From: an uncultured Kocuria sp.
GTDB taxonomy: Bacteria > Actinomycetota > Actinomycetes > Actinomycetales > Micrococcaceae
Length of the DNA: 64,000 nucleotides
Direction: 5' to 3'
NCBI RefSeq assembly: GCF_947500125.1
Contig: NZ_CANMRA010000004.1
Span: forward strand, 62,001 to 126,000
This document shows positions 52,658 to 62,093 of the stretch, one piece after another (the first letter of the stretch is position 1; every line of letters starts with the position of its first letter). The notes under the pieces are model-generated. The model did not search any database. It was not told where the DNA came from and saw only the letters and a list, made by a program, of their open reading frames with translations. The position numbers and the translations under genes were made by a program.

Positions 52658-53233
52658 TCAGCCCCGCAGCCGCGCGACGGCGTCCTCTTGGCCGAGGAGG
52701 TCCTGGCGCATCTCGTCCTCGAGGAAGGCCAGCAGCGCCTGGGACAGGTCCGTGTTCTCGGAGGCCACGGCGTCCCGGGCCACGGCGCCCCGGAAGTCGT
52801 GGGCGAACGCGTCGATCGCCGTCTGGGAGACGCAGCTGTGCGTGGAGATCCCGCACAGCACCACGTGGGTGGCGCCCAGACTGCGCAGCCGGGATGCGAG
52901 GTCGGTGTCGAAGAACGCGCTGTCCCGGGTCTTCACCAGTCCCGTTCCGCCCTCGGTGTCGAGGCCGGCCACGTACGCGGACTGCTCCGTGCCGGGGAAC
53001 GCGAAGCCCTGCCCGTCGTCGTGCATGTTGACGGTCCACGTGGAGCGGTCCCGCTCGTGCTGGGTGCGGACCAGCACGATCGGGCAGCCGCCCTCGCGGG
53101 CCGCCCGGATCAGCTCGTTGACCTTCTCCGTCACGGACTCCCGCTGCTCCTCGAGCTCGGGGAAGTCGAAGTACGAGTTCTGCATGTCGATGACGAGCAG
53201 GGCCGTGCGGCCCTTCTCCGGGTGCTGGGTCAT
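52658..53233 (-). CDS. Isochorismatase-family cysteine hydrolase
   Basis: 191 residues. Catalytic triad visible: Asp16 in LLVIDMQNSYFD, Lys101 in GLVKTRDSAFFDT and Cys134 in THSCVSQTAIDAF. The cis-peptide segment VVLCGIST precedes the nucleophile as in nicotinamidase-like hydrolases. The substrate may be an amide or carbamate such as nicotinamide, biuret or isochorismate; sequence does not decide. Divergent from the phosphoribosyltransferase, with 109 bp between starts. Confidence 0.87.
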   Translation of the reverse strand: MTQHPEKGRTALLVIDMQNSYFDFPELEEQRESVTEKVNELIRAAREGGCPIVLVRTQHERDRSTWTVNMHDDGQGFAFPGTEQSAYVAGLDTEGGTGLVKTRDSAFFDTDLASRLRSLGATHVVLCGISTHSCVSQTAIDAFAHDFRGAVARDAVASENTDLSQALLAFLEDEMRQDLLGQEDAVARLRG

Positions 53234-53329
53234 GGCGTCCTCTCCGGTGCGGGGAGCTCCCGTGGGCAACGATCCGATCAGTGAACTTACTACCATTGGG
53301 GTCCCGGCTCCACCCGTCCGGGGCTCCGG

Positions 53330-53335
53330 TAGCCT
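53330..53335 (+). promoter_or_regulatory. Putative -10 hexamer, leaderless phosphoribosyltransferase transcript
   Basis: TAGCCT ends 7 nt before the ATG at 53343; a TTACTACCATTGGGG segment lies upstream but no good -35. Confidence 0.45.
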
Positions 53336-53342
53336 GAGGCGC

Positions 53343-53846
53343 ATGGCTTATCACGCGGACGCAGTCGAGCTCGAGGGCAAGGAGATCCTCACGTGGGAGC
53401 GCTTCGGTGAAGCGACCCAGGAGCTCGCCCAGAGCGTCGTGGACAGCGGCTTCCTGCCGGACATCATCATCGCCGTGGCCCGCGGGGGGCTGCTCCCGGC
53501 GGGAGCGCTGTCCTACGCGATGGGGGTCAAGCTCTCCGACGCGATCAACGTGGAGTTCTACACGGACGTCCACCAGACCCTGCCGGACCCCGTGCTGCTC
53601 GCCCCGATGCTGGACACCGAGTCCATCGCGGGCCGGAGGCTGCTCGTCGTCGACGACGTGGCCGACTCCGGGCGGACCCTCGCCCTGGTGCTCGAGCTGC
53701 TGCGCGGGCTGGGCGCCGAAGCGCGCTCCGCCGTCATCTACGGCAAGCCCCGCTCCGTGATCCGGCCCGACTACCTGTGGAAGGCCACCGACGAGTGGAT
53801 CGTCTTCCCGTGGTCGGCCGCCCCGCCGGTCACCGCCACCGCCTGA
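53343..53846 (+). CDS. Phosphoribosyltransferase
   Basis: 167 residues. The PRPP-binding motif RRLLVVDDVADSGRTLALVL lies at about 99-118, and IIIAVARGGLLPAGALSYAM near 42 forms the pyrophosphate loop. The C-terminal WKATDEWIVFPWSA fits Gpt-like xanthine/guanine or related phosphoribosyltransferases of archaea and actinobacteria. Purine salvage is the likely role; the base is not certain. Possibly leaderless. Convergent with a membrane-protein gene. Confidence 0.87.
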   Translation: MAYHADAVELEGKEILTWERFGEATQELAQSVVDSGFLPDIIIAVARGGLLPAGALSYAMGVKLSDAINVEFYTDVHQTLPDPVLLAPMLDTESIAGRRLLVVDDVADSGRTLALVLELLRGLGAEARSAVIYGKPRSVIRPDYLWKATDEWIVFPWSAAPPVTATA

Positions 53847-53905
53847 CCGTCCTCGCGGCTCCGTCAGGGCGGCCCTGTCAGGGCGGCTCCAGCAGTCCGG
53901 CTCCG

Positions 53906-54433
53906 TCAGCGCAGCGCCGCGCGGACCCCGGGACGGCCCGCCACGATGAGCCACACGACGTTGACCGCCACCAGGACGGTGGTGCTCAGCCCCGGCAGCA
54001 GGTGCCCGCCCAGGAGGTACACGGCCAGGTCGAACACGTCGCCCAGCACGGCCAGGGAGCAGAAGACGAGGCCCAGGATCCAGCCCCACTGCAGCTGCTC
54101 GCGCAGCGGGAACCAGACGAGCGCGTAGAGCGCCACCGTCAGCAGCACGCCGAACAGCATCACGGCCGCGGCCAGCCCGCCCCCGGGGAGGCCCGGGACC
54201 CGGACCACGTCCTCCATGCCGGGCAGCGTGCTGGGTCCCGCGGCCGTCTCCACGAGGCTGTTCGCCACGCTCACCCCCAGGGAGAGCAGGGTGAGCCGCA
54301 GCAGCAGCCGCAGCTGGGCGGTCATCGGCGGCCGGGGCGGGACCATCATGGGGCCCGGCCCGCCGGGGAACTGCGGGGGCTGCCCGCCGCCCGGGCGGTA
54401 CGGACCGCCGGGACCGTGCGGGTGCTGGCTCAT
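53906..54433 (-). CDS. Membrane protein with Gly/Pro-rich N-terminus
   Basis: 175 residues. The first 37 are Pro/Gly/Gln-rich (HPHGPGGPYRPGGGQPPQFP), followed by four hydrophobic segments (RLTLLSLGVSVANSLVETAA; AAAVMLFGVLLTVALYALVW; WGWILGLVFCSLAVLGDVFD; LLPGLSTTVLVAVNVVWLIV). ATG at 54433 follows CCAGGAGG. No family recognised; the cytoplasmic low-complexity arm is common in actinobacterial envelope proteins. Confidence 0.72.
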   Translation of the reverse strand: MSQHPHGPGGPYRPGGGQPPQFPGGPGPMMVPPRPPMTAQLRLLLRLTLLSLGVSVANSLVETAAGPSTLPGMEDVVRVPGLPGGGLAAAVMLFGVLLTVALYALVWFPLREQLQWGWILGLVFCSLAVLGDVFDLAVYLLGGHLLPGLSTTVLVAVNVVWLIVAGRPGVRAALR

Positions 54434-54686
54434 GGTGGTGCCTCCTGGTGCGGACGAGGTGTGCTCACCGCCGAACCTACCGCTCCCGGGTCCGCCCGGC
54501 ACGGGTTCTCCCGGGGTCGTCCCGCGCGGTCGTCCTGCGGGTTCGTGCTGCGGGGGCCGTGCTGGGGGCCGGGTCCGTGCGACGTGGGTCACCCGGGGTA
54601 GGCTGGCACGGTAGGCACCGACGGCGCGACCGCTCGTCGGTCGCGCGCGCAACCGTGACGACCGACCAGCCAGGAGCAGCCGCGAG

Positions 54687-57503
54687 ATGACGACCCAGCA
54701 CGACCGCACCGCCGCCCCCGCCCGCCATCCGGCCGGCGTGATCGACGCCCCGCTGCGTGCGGACGTCCGCCGCATCACGACCCTGCTGGGGGAGACCCTG
54801 GCACGCCAGCGCGGCCAGGAGCTGCTGGAGCTGGTCGAGCAGGTCCGCCGGCTCACCAAGGACGCGAAGGACGCCAAGGCCTCCGGGGCCGACGACGCCG
54901 CGGGCCAGGTCCGCGACCTGCTCGGCTCGCTGCCCCTGGACCGGGCGACGGACCTGGTGCGGGCCTTCGCCCACTACTTCCACCTGGCCAACGCCGCCGA
55001 GCAGGTGCACCGCGTGCGCGTGCTCGGCCGCCGCCCCGAGGACGAGGGGTGGCTCGCCGCGGCCGTCACCGACGTCGCCGCCGAGGCCGGTCCCGACGCC
55101 CTGCGTGAGGCGATGGGCAGCCTCGACGTCCGGCCGGTGTTCACCGCGCACCCCACCGAGGCCTCCCGGCGCTCCGTGCTGACCAAGATCCGGCACCTCT
55201 CCGACATCCTGGCCCGCGAGACCCCCGAGGGCTCCGCCGCGCGCCGCAGCCAGGACCGGCGCCTCGCCGAGCTGATCGAGCTCCTGTGGCAGACCGACGA
55301 GCTGCGCCAGAACCGCCCCACCCCGCTCGACGAGGCCCGCAACGCCCTGTACTACCTGCGGGAGGTCCTCGTCGAGACCATGCCCGTGCTGCTCGCGGAC
55401 CTCGAGGACCAGCTGTCGCAGCACGACGTGCACCTGCCGGCGGGCCCCCCGCCGCTGCGCTTCGGGTCCTGGATCGGCGGGGACCGGGACGGGAACCCCA
55501 ACGTCACCCCCGAGATGACCCGCCGGGTCCTGCAGCTGCAGGGCCAGGCGGCCGTGGACATCGCCCTGAGCTTCCTGGACGTGCTCGTCTCCCGGCTGTC
55601 CCCCTCCACCGCGATCGTCGACGTCGACCCCGAGCTGCGCGAGTCCGTGGAGCGGGACGTGGCCCACCTGCCCGGCCTGGACCCGCGGGTGCTGGAGCTC
55701 AACGCCCAGGAGCCCTACCGGCTCAAGCTCACCTGCATCAAGGCCAAGCTGATCAACACCCGCCGCCGGTTCGCCGAGGAGACCGCCCACGAACCGGGCC
55801 GGGACTACCGGACCACCGCCGAGCTCGTGGCCGACCTCGAGGTGGTGGCCCGCTCGCTGCGCAACAACGCGGGCGCGCTGGCCGCCGACGGCTCGCTCGC
55901 CGCGGCGACCCGCACCATCGCCGGCTTCGGCCTGGGCCTGGCCACCCTCGACGTCCGCGAGCACGCCGACGCCCACCACGAGGCCGTGGGGCAGCTGCTC
56001 GACCGGCTGGGGGAGCTCGAGCAGCCCTACGCGGACATGGACCGCGCCGCCCGCGCCGCGGTGCTCTCCGGGGAGCTCGCCGGCCGCCGGCCCCTGGCCC
56101 CGCCAGGGCTCGCCACGGGGGCCGTGCACCTGGACGGCGACGCGGACCGGACGTTCGCCGTCTTCCGGGAGATCGCCCGGGCCCAGGAGACCTACGGCGA
56201 GGAGGTCGTCGAGACCTACATCGTGTCCATGACCCGCGACGCGGACGACATCCTCGCCCCCGTGATCCTGGCCCGCGAGGCGGGGCTGGTGGACCTCACG
56301 GGCGAGCAGGACCGCGCCACCCTCGGCTTCGCCCCGCTGCTGGAGACCGTCCAGGAGCTGCGCCGCTCCGCGGAGGTCATCGACGAGCTGCTCTCCGACC
56401 CGGCCTACCGGCGCGTGGTCGCGGCGCGCGGCGACGTCCAGGAGGTCATGCTCGGCTACTCCGACTCCAACAAGGAGTCCGGGGTGATGACCAGCCGGTG
56501 GGAGATCCACCGGACGGAGCGCCGGCTGCGCGACGTCGCCGCCCGGCACGGGGTGCGGCTGCGGCTCTTCCACGGCCGCGGCGGGTCCGTGGGCCGCGGC
56601 GGCGGACCCACCCACGACGCCATCCTGGCCCAGCCCAGCGGCGTCCTGGCCGGCGAGATCAAGTTCACCGAGCAGGGCGAGGTGATCAGCGACAAGTTCT
56701 CCCTGCCCGCCCTGGCCCGCGAGAACCTGGAGCTCTCCCTGGCGGCCGTGCTCCGTGCCACCGCCCTGCACCAGGACCCGCGCTCCACGGAGGAGGAGCT
56801 GGACCGCTGGGGCGAGGTCATGGACGTGGTCAGCGACGCCGCCTTCGCCGCCTACACGGGCCTGGTCGAGGATCCCGACCTGCCGGAGTACTTCCTGTCC
56901 GCCACCCCGGTGGAGCAGCTCGGCGCGCTGAACATCGGCTCCCGCCCGGCCAAGCGCCCGTCGTCGGACAAGGGCCTCTCCGGGCTGCGGGCCATCCCGT
57001 GGGTGTTCGGCTGGACGCAGTCGCGCCAGATCGTGCCGGGCTGGTTCGGCGTGGGCTCGGGCCTGCGCGCCGCCCGCGAGGCGGGGATGGAGGTGGACCT
57101 GCGCACCATGCTGGAGCGCTGGCACTTCTTCAGCTCCGTGATCTCCAACGTGGAGATGACCGTGGCCAAGACCGATCTGGAGATCGCCGCCCACTACGTC
57201 CGGGCGCTCGTGCCCGAACGGCTCCAGCACGTGTTCGAGGTGATCCGCCGCGAGTACGAGCTCACCCTCGACGAGCTCGCCCGGCTCACCGGGCAGGCGG
57301 AGCTGCTGGACGGCAACCCCACCCTGAAGCAGACGCTCGAGGTGCGGGACCAGTACCTCGACCCCATCTCCTACCTGCAGGTCGAGCTGCTGCGCCGGAT
57401 CCGGGAGCAGGACGCCGAGGGCCAGGAGGTCGACGAAGGGCTGCAGCGGGCCCTGCTCATCACCATCAACGGTGTGGCCGCCGGCCTGCGCAACACCGGC
57501 TGA
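54687..57503 (+). CDS. ppc: Phosphoenolpyruvate carboxylase
   Basis: 938 residues, full length. Carboxylates PEP with bicarbonate to oxaloacetate to refill the TCA cycle. His155 in [14 protein letters not shown] and the second active-site loop [20 protein letters not shown] (His629, Arg631) are intact, with [17 protein letters not shown] near 590 and the C-terminal signature [11 protein letters not shown] then terminal NTG. Aspartate-binding allosteric residues near the C-terminus look preserved. ATG follows CAGGAG. Monocistronic by spacing. Confidence 0.96.
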   Translation: MTTQHDRTAAPARHPAGVIDAPLRADVRRITTLLGETLARQRGQELLELVEQVRRLTKDAKDAKASGADDAAGQVRDLLGSLPLDRATDLVRAFAHYFHLANAAEQVHRVRVLGRRPEDEGWLAAAVTDVAAEAGPDALREAMGSLDVRPVFTAHPTEASRRSVLTKIRHLSDILARETPEGSAARRSQDRRLAELIELLWQTDELRQNRPTPLDEARNALYYLREVLVETMPVLLADLEDQLSQHDVHLPAGPPPLRFGSWIGGDRDGNPNVTPEMTRRVLQLQGQAAVDIALSFLDVLVSRLSPSTAIVDVDPELRESVERDVAHLPGLDPRVLELNAQEPYRLKLTCIKAKLINTRRRFAEETAHEPGRDYRTTAELVADLEVVARSLRNNAGALAADGSLAAATRTIAGFGLGLATLDVREHADAHHEAVGQLLDRLGELEQPYADMDRAARAAVLSGELAGRRPLAPPGLATGAVHLDGDADRTFAVFREIARAQETYGEEVVETYIVSMTRDADDILAPVILAREAGLVDLTGEQDRATLGFAPLLETVQELRRSAEVIDELLSDPAYRRVVAARGDVQEVMLGYSDSNKESGVMTSRWEIHRTERRLRDVAARHGVRLRLFHGRGGSVGRGGGPTHDAILAQPSGVLAGEIKFTEQGEVISDKFSLPALARENLELSLAAVLRATALHQDPRSTEEELDRWGEVMDVVSDAAFAAYTGLVEDPDLPEYFLSATPVEQLGALNIGSRPAKRPSSDKGLSGLRAIPWVFGWTQSRQIVPGWFGVGSGLRAAREAGMEVDLRTMLERWHFFSSVISNVEMTVAKTDLEIAAHYVRALVPERLQHVFEVIRREYELTLDELARLTGQAELLDGNPTLKQTLEVRDQYLDPISYLQVELLRRIREQDAEGQEVDEGLQRALLITINGVAAGLRNTG

Positions 57504-57556
57504 TCGCCGGGGCGGGGCGCCCGCCGTGCCGACCACGCGGACACGAGGAGGCACAC

Positions 57557-57655
57557 GTGCCGGGCATCCACGTCGATCACTGGGGGACCGGCCCGCCCGT
57601 GCTGCTGGTGCACGGCAGCATCACCGGCGGGGAGGCGGCGTGGCGCCGTCCCCGC
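57557..57655 (+). pseudogene. Alpha/beta hydrolase, N-terminal remnant
   Basis: GTG with GAGGAG upstream opens GIHVDHWGTGPPVLLVHGSI then TGGEAAW, the typical first strands and HG oxyanion motif of an alpha/beta hydrolase. After about 33 codons the frame turns into low-complexity Arg-rich sequence and runs into the convergent ppk2 gene without a nucleophile elbow. The rest of the gene has been deleted. It still carries good start signals 53 bp after ppc. Confidence 0.75.
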
Positions 57656-57698
57656 AGGAGAGGGCCGTCGACCCGGTCCGCGGCCCGGATCGAGGGGT

Positions 57699-58634
57699 TC
57701 AATCGCCGACGGCGTCGCGGCCGCGCCGGACGATCAGCGGATCGGCCGGGTGGACCACGGACGAGTCCTTGTCCTCGTAGTCGAACTGGTCCAGGAAGAA
57801 GCGCAGGGCGTTGATCCTCGCGCGCTTCTTGTCGTTGGACTTCACCGTGGTCCACGGGGCGTGGTCGGTGTCCGTGCGCAGGAACATCTCCTCCTTGGCC
57901 TCGGTGTAGTCCTCCCACCGGTCCAGGGAGGCGAGATCCTGCGGCGAGAGCTTCCACCGGCGCACCGGGTCGATCTGGCGGATCGCGAACCGGGTGCGCT
58001 GCTCCTGCTGGGTGACGGAGAACCAGAACTTGGTCAGGTGGATGCCCGAGTCCACGAGCATCTTCTCGAACACCGGGGCCTGGTCCATGAACCGGGCGTA
58101 GTCCTGCGGGGTGCAGAATCCCATCACGGGTTCCACGACGGCGCGGTTGTACCAGGAGCGGTCGAAGAGCACCATCTCCCCGGTGGTGGGCAGGTGGCGG
58201 ATGTAGCGCTGGAAGTACCACTGTCCGGCCTCGCGGTCCGAGGGCTTGGTCAGCGCCACGACGCGGGCCGCGCGCGGGTTGAGGTACTCGGTGAAGCGCT
58301 TGATCGTCCCGCCCTTGCCGGCGGCGTCGCGGCCCTCGAAGACGATGACGTGCTGGAGGTCGTGGTCCTGGCCCCAGTACTGGAACTTCAGCAGCTCGAT
58401 CTGCAGCTGGTACTTCTCGAACTCGTACTCCTCCCGGCTCATCAGCTCGTCGTAGGGGTGCTCCTCCCGCCAGGTCTCCACCGCCGAGCCCCCCGGATCG
58501 ATGAGGTCCGGGTCCTCCTCGTGACCGTGGGGCACGGTGTAGCCCATCTGTGTGAGGTGGTCGATGAACTCCCGCAGGTTCTCCCGCACCGCCCACTGGT
58601 CAGCGGGCATCCACTGCCGTTTTCCGTCGGGCAT
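57699..58634 (-). CDS. ppk2: Polyphosphate kinase 2
   Basis: 311 residues. Walker A GRDAAGKGGT at 101-110, Walker B-type MVLFDRSWYNRAVVEPVMGF near 153, and the lid region RKDDERRT-like QQEQRTRFAIRQIDPVRRWK near 210-228. Transfers phosphate between polyphosphate and nucleotides; the single-domain length fits class I PPK2. The C-terminus WTTVKSNDKKRARINALRFF is the family hallmark. ATG at 58634 with GGAGAGGA upstream. Possibly stress-linked with the downstream-oriented OsmC gene on the same strand. Confidence 0.93.
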   Translation of the reverse strand: MPDGKRQWMPADQWAVRENLREFIDHLTQMGYTVPHGHEEDPDLIDPGGSAVETWREEHPYDELMSREEYEFEKYQLQIELLKFQYWGQDHDLQHVIVFEGRDAAGKGGTIKRFTEYLNPRAARVVALTKPSDREAGQWYFQRYIRHLPTTGEMVLFDRSWYNRAVVEPVMGFCTPQDYARFMDQAPVFEKMLVDSGIHLTKFWFSVTQQEQRTRFAIRQIDPVRRWKLSPQDLASLDRWEDYTEAKEEMFLRTDTDHAPWTTVKSNDKKRARINALRFFLDQFDYEDKDSSVVHPADPLIVRRGRDAVGD

Positions 58635-58698
58635 CGGCCGATCCTCTCCGGTCAGGGTCTCTTGAGCGCAGTGTAGGCGTCGCCGCGCGCGCGGGCGC

Positions 58699-59163
58699 CT
58701 ACCGGGTGTCGTCCGCGGCGCCGTCGACACCGACGCGGACGTCGTGGGCGACGGCGGTCCCGTGCTCCACGGTCCGCGAGACCGTGCAGTACTTGTCGTG
58801 GGAGAGGGTGACGAGGCGTTCGACCATGCTCGCGGCCTTGCGGCCGGCCGCGTCGTCGGGGAACGAGAGGTGGAAGGAGAGGTTCAGGTCCTCCAGGCGG
58901 TTCGCGCCGTTCTCCTCGACGATCTTCCGGCCCGTGGCCCCGACCCGGAACTCCGAGGGCTCCGCGCTGCGGGAGGTCGCGATGTCCACGTCGATGGCCG
59001 AGCACCCGGCGATGGCGGCCAGCAGCAGCTCCACGGGGGACAGCAGGCCCTCGCCACGGCCGAAGGCGATCTCGGCCCCCGCCGGGTTGCGGGCGGTGTA
59101 GTGGCCGGTGGCGGTGCGGGTCAGCTCGACGGAACGCGGTGTGGGGTCCTGGGTTTCGCTCAT
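58699..59163 (-). CDS. OsmC family peroxiredoxin-like protein
   Basis: 154 residues. The two peroxidatic cysteines of OsmC/Ohr proteins are present: Cys54 in LLLAAIAGCSAIDVD and Cys126 in LSHDKYCTVSRTV. The SHDKYC spacing is of the OsmC/YhfA rather than Ohr subgroup. It reduces organic hydroperoxides in the cytosol with dithiol cofactors. Same strand as ppk2, 64 bp apart. Divergent from an MFS gene. Confidence 0.88.
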   Translation of the reverse strand: MSETQDPTPRSVELTRTATGHYTARNPAGAEIAFGRGEGLLSPVELLLAAIAGCSAIDVDIATSRSAEPSEFRVGATGRKIVEENGANRLEDLNLSFHLSFPDDAAGRKAASMVERLVTLSHDKYCTVSRTVEHGTAVAHDVRVGVDGAADDTR

Positions 59164-59348
59164 GGGTCCATCATGCCAATCCCGCATCGGCCGGCGGGCG
59201 GATCCCGTACATAGACTGGCGCCACCATGCCGATCATCGATGCCCGTCACCACCAGCCACCCGCAGATCCGCGAGACCACCGGGACGGACGGACGCCCGT
59301 CGGCGTCCGCCGCGACGGCGGAACCGTCCTGGCCGGCCCCGGTCACCT

Positions 59349-60476
59349 GTGAGCAGCCCGGTCTGGCGGGCGCCGGGGATGCCGCTGCTGCTGACGATGA
59401 CCGCCCTGGGATTCTCGGGGTATGCGGCGCTGCTGCCGGTCGCACCGCTGTGGGCGGTGCGCGGCGGGGCCGACACGGTCGGCGCGGGGCTGGTGAACGG
59501 CGTGCTCATGCTCTTCACCGTGCTCACGCAGCTGTTCGTCCCCGGCGCGCTGCGCCGCTGGGGCTGGGCACCGGTCCTCGTCACGGGCATGCTCCTCCTG
59601 GGGCTGCCCGCACTGGCGCACGGGCTCAGCGACGCGCTCGGGCCGACCCTGGCGCTCTCCGCGGTGCGCGGGCTGGGCTTCGGCGTGCTCACCGTGAGCG
59701 GCAGCGCCCTGGTGGCCGAGCTGGTGGAACCACAGCACCGTGGGAAGGCGATCGGTGCCTACGGCCTGGCGATCGCGGGACCGCAAGTACTGTTCCTGTC
59801 GGCCGGGCCCTGGATCGCCGAACAGCTCGGTTTCTGGGCCGTCTTCGCCGTGGCCGCCCTGCCCGCTGCTGCTGCCCTGCCCGCAGTCGGTCTGGCCCGG
59901 ATGCTGGACCACGTCCCGGCGAAACAGGGGCGGGCACCCTACCGGCGCCTCCTCCGCCCGATGGCGCTGCTGACCGGCGTCACCCTGGCCGGTGGCGCGC
60001 TGATCACCTTCATGGCGCAGATGAGCAGCAGCGCCGGCCTGACCGCCCTGGCGCTGCTGCTCATGAGCGTCATCGCCGCACTTGCGCGCTGGCGCATCGG
60101 CGCGCTGTCCGACCGGCACGGACCGTCCAGGTTCATCTGGCCGCTGGTGCTGCTGACCGCGGTGGGCATGGCCGTGCTCGCCTGGGCGGTCCGCGATCCC
60201 GAGGCGACCGCGGCCTGGGCCCTGCTGGCCGGAGCCGCGATGGTGGGCGTCAGCTACGGCGGCCTGCAGAACCTCACGCTGGTCGTGACCTTCCACGCCG
60301 TCAGCCGACCGCACTACGGCCCTGCCAGCGCGGTGTGGAACATCGGCTTCGACATCGGAACCGGTCTCGGCGCGGTCGTGGTGGGAATGGTCGCCGCGGG
60401 AACCTCGTTCAGCACCGCACTGCTGATCGCGGGAGCGATCTCGCTGCTGACCCTGCCGCTCGCGCTGCGCCGGTAG
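59349..60476 (+). CDS. MFS transporter (drug-efflux type)
   Basis: 375 residues from GTG 59349; longer upstream readings are Arg/Pro-rich and unlikely. Roughly 11-12 helices. The loop ALRRWGWAPVL and the helix-5 region RGLGFGVLTVSGSALVAELV then EPQHRGKAIGAYGLAIAGPQ fit efflux MFS proteins. The Shine-Dalgarno is weak and the start remains uncertain (ATG 59379 possible). Substrate unknown. Followed by an 18-bp-stem hairpin. Confidence 0.8.
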   Translation: MSSPVWRAPGMPLLLTMTALGFSGYAALLPVAPLWAVRGGADTVGAGLVNGVLMLFTVLTQLFVPGALRRWGWAPVLVTGMLLLGLPALAHGLSDALGPTLALSAVRGLGFGVLTVSGSALVAELVEPQHRGKAIGAYGLAIAGPQVLFLSAGPWIAEQLGFWAVFAVAALPAAAALPAVGLARMLDHVPAKQGRAPYRRLLRPMALLTGVTLAGGALITFMAQMSSSAGLTALALLLMSVIAALARWRIGALSDRHGPSRFIWPLVLLTAVGMAVLAWAVRDPEATAAWALLAGAAMVGVSYGGLQNLTLVVTFHAVSRPHYGPASAVWNIGFDIGTGLGAVVVGMVAAGTSFSTALLIAGAISLLTLPLALRR

Positions 60477-60503
60477 GCCCCCGAGCCCCTGTCGATCCGG
60501 TGC

Positions 60504-60547
60504 CGGGGCACGCACCCCGGGGGCGTCGTCCCGGGGTGCGTGCCCCG
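60504..60547. terminator. 18-bp-stem bidirectional hairpin
   Basis: The arms 60504-60521 and 60530-60547 are perfectly complementary with an 8-nt loop between the convergent MFS and phosphodiesterase genes. Confidence 0.87.
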
Positions 60548-60570
60548 ACAGCGGATGGGATGATCCTGGC

Positions 60571-61833
60571 TCAGTTCGCGAAGACGTCCTGCAGCGTGTC
60601 CTCGTCGGTCCACAGCGCGACGGAGTCGCCGCCGTTGTTGAGCACGGAACCCGTGCCGCCGTTGTAGTAGGCGCCCTCGGTGTCGGTCCCGGGTCCGGTG
60701 TGGATGCGCAGCTGCGCGCCCGGGGCCAGCTCGTAGCCCTCACCCACCGCCAGGACGTTGTTGGCGGCGTCGCGCAGGAGCCAGCCGCTGACGTCCACGG
60801 TGCGGGGGCCGGTGTTGGTGAGCACCACGTGCTCACCGATCTCCGGCTGGAGGTCGTTGCCCGGGACGTCGTTGACCGAGTCGGCGATCTGCACACCGTG
60901 CTCGGCGGGGTAGGGGTTCTGTCCGTCGAGGTAGCGGCCGGTCTGGATCGGGAAGTCCCCGGTGACCATGTCCACGCCGAGGTCGATCACGGCCTGGACG
61001 GCCTCGGGGGAGTTCACGGTGTAGACCCCCAGGTCCAGCCCGGCGGCGTCGACGCGCGTGACGCCCTCGGCGTCCAGGGCCCGGTAGTTGGTGCCCACGG
61101 AGTCCACGAAACCGGCCCACCGCTCCAGCGTCGCGGTGTCGGGCACCGTGCCGGTCAGCTGCTGCAGGGGCACCTCGGGGGCGAGCGCGGCGAAGGCCCG
61201 GTTGGAGGTCTCGTCGAAGCCGATGACGGTGACCTTGCCGGCGGCCAGCAGCTGCGCCCAGTCCTTGTCCTGGGCGAGGGACTCGGCCACGACCTGTTCG
61301 ATGCCCGGGGAGTTCGTGGGGGACTTGATCTCGATGTAGACGCCGGTGTTGACGGTGGCGACCTTCGCGGCGTCGTCGAGGTGCGGGATCTTCTCGCCGG
61401 CGAACTTCTGGTCGAAGGAGGAGCCGGCGTCGAGCTGCTGGAGCTCGGCCCAGGTGAAGGAGGTGATCGGGTCGTGCTCGCGGCCCGGGAAGACCTCGGC
61501 GACGTTCGTGGTGCGCGCCGGGGTGTTGTCGTGGAACAGGAACGGCACCCCGTCGGCGCTGAGCTGGACGTCGATCTCGAGGTAGTCGACCCCGGCGGCG
61601 CGGGCGTCCTTGAACGCGGACACGGTGTTCTCCGGCGCGGTGCCGGCAGCACCGCGGTGGCCGATCACCAGGGGGCGGTCCTCCGCGGCGACGGAGGCGG
61701 CCGGGGGCGCAGCGGGGACGGTCGCGGTGGGGGCGGCCACGGCAGGGGCCGACACCCCGATCAGGGCGACGGCCGACAGGGCGCCGGCGGCAGCGGTGTG
61801 GAGCGGGCGGAACGGGGAGCGGGGGGTGCTCAT
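60571..61833 (-). CDS. Secreted glycerophosphodiester phosphodiesterase with lamin-tail domain
   Basis: 420 residues. Signal peptide (about 1-34), then a GDPD barrel: His59-Arg60 in VIGHRGAAGTAPENT, Glu86/Asp88 in YLEIDVQLSADG, catalytic His in PFLFHDNTPART, and KSPTNSPG metal region near 170. Residues about 320-420 form a lamin-tail domain (GEHVVLTNTGPRTVDVSGWL; LRIHTGPGTDTEGAYYNGGT). It releases glycerol-3-phosphate and alcohol from phospholipid head groups or teichoic acids outside the cell. ATG at 61833 follows GGAAGGACG. Direct repeats upstream resemble Pho-type boxes. Confidence 0.9.
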   Translation of the reverse strand: MSTPRSPFRPLHTAAAGALSAVALIGVSAPAVAAPTATVPAAPPAASVAAEDRPLVIGHRGAAGTAPENTVSAFKDARAAGVDYLEIDVQLSADGVPFLFHDNTPARTTNVAEVFPGREHDPITSFTWAELQQLDAGSSFDQKFAGEKIPHLDDAAKVATVNTGVYIEIKSPTNSPGIEQVVAESLAQDKDWAQLLAAGKVTVIGFDETSNRAFAALAPEVPLQQLTGTVPDTATLERWAGFVDSVGTNYRALDAEGVTRVDAAGLDLGVYTVNSPEAVQAVIDLGVDMVTGDFPIQTGRYLDGQNPYPAEHGVQIADSVNDVPGNDLQPEIGEHVVLTNTGPRTVDVSGWLLRDAANNVLAVGEGYELAPGAQLRIHTGPGTDTEGAYYNGGTGSVLNNGGDSVALWTDEDTLQDVFAN

Positions 61834-62019
61834 GGGGGGAGCGTCCTTCCGGTCGGCAGTGGTGGCACGGCCAGTCAACGGGGGCGAAGAGACCCCCGGA
61901 TCAACGCGAGGTGAAGCGCAGACGAGGAGCGGGCAACGTGGATCCGCCGCCCGGGACGTGGCCGGCGCCGCCGGGAGCGTGCTCCTGCCCGCCGACGTGC
62001 AGGTGGCGTGGTCCCACAG

Positions 62020-62067
62020 GCTCATGACGGACCACAGGTTCATGACGGACCACAGGTTCATGACGGA
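62020..62067. repeat. 18-bp-period direct repeats (G-T/C-TCATGACGG)
   Basis: GCTCATGACGG (62020), GTTCATGACGG (62038) and GTTCATGACGG (62056) are separated by identical ACCACAG spacers. They lie about 190 bp upstream of the phosphodiesterase start and 27 bp before the next gene. The core resembles the 11-nt GTTCAnnnG units of actinobacterial PHO boxes, though those usually repeat at 11 bp. Confidence 0.7.
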
Positions 62068-62093
62068 ATACGCCCTGGGGCTGCACCGTTGAC

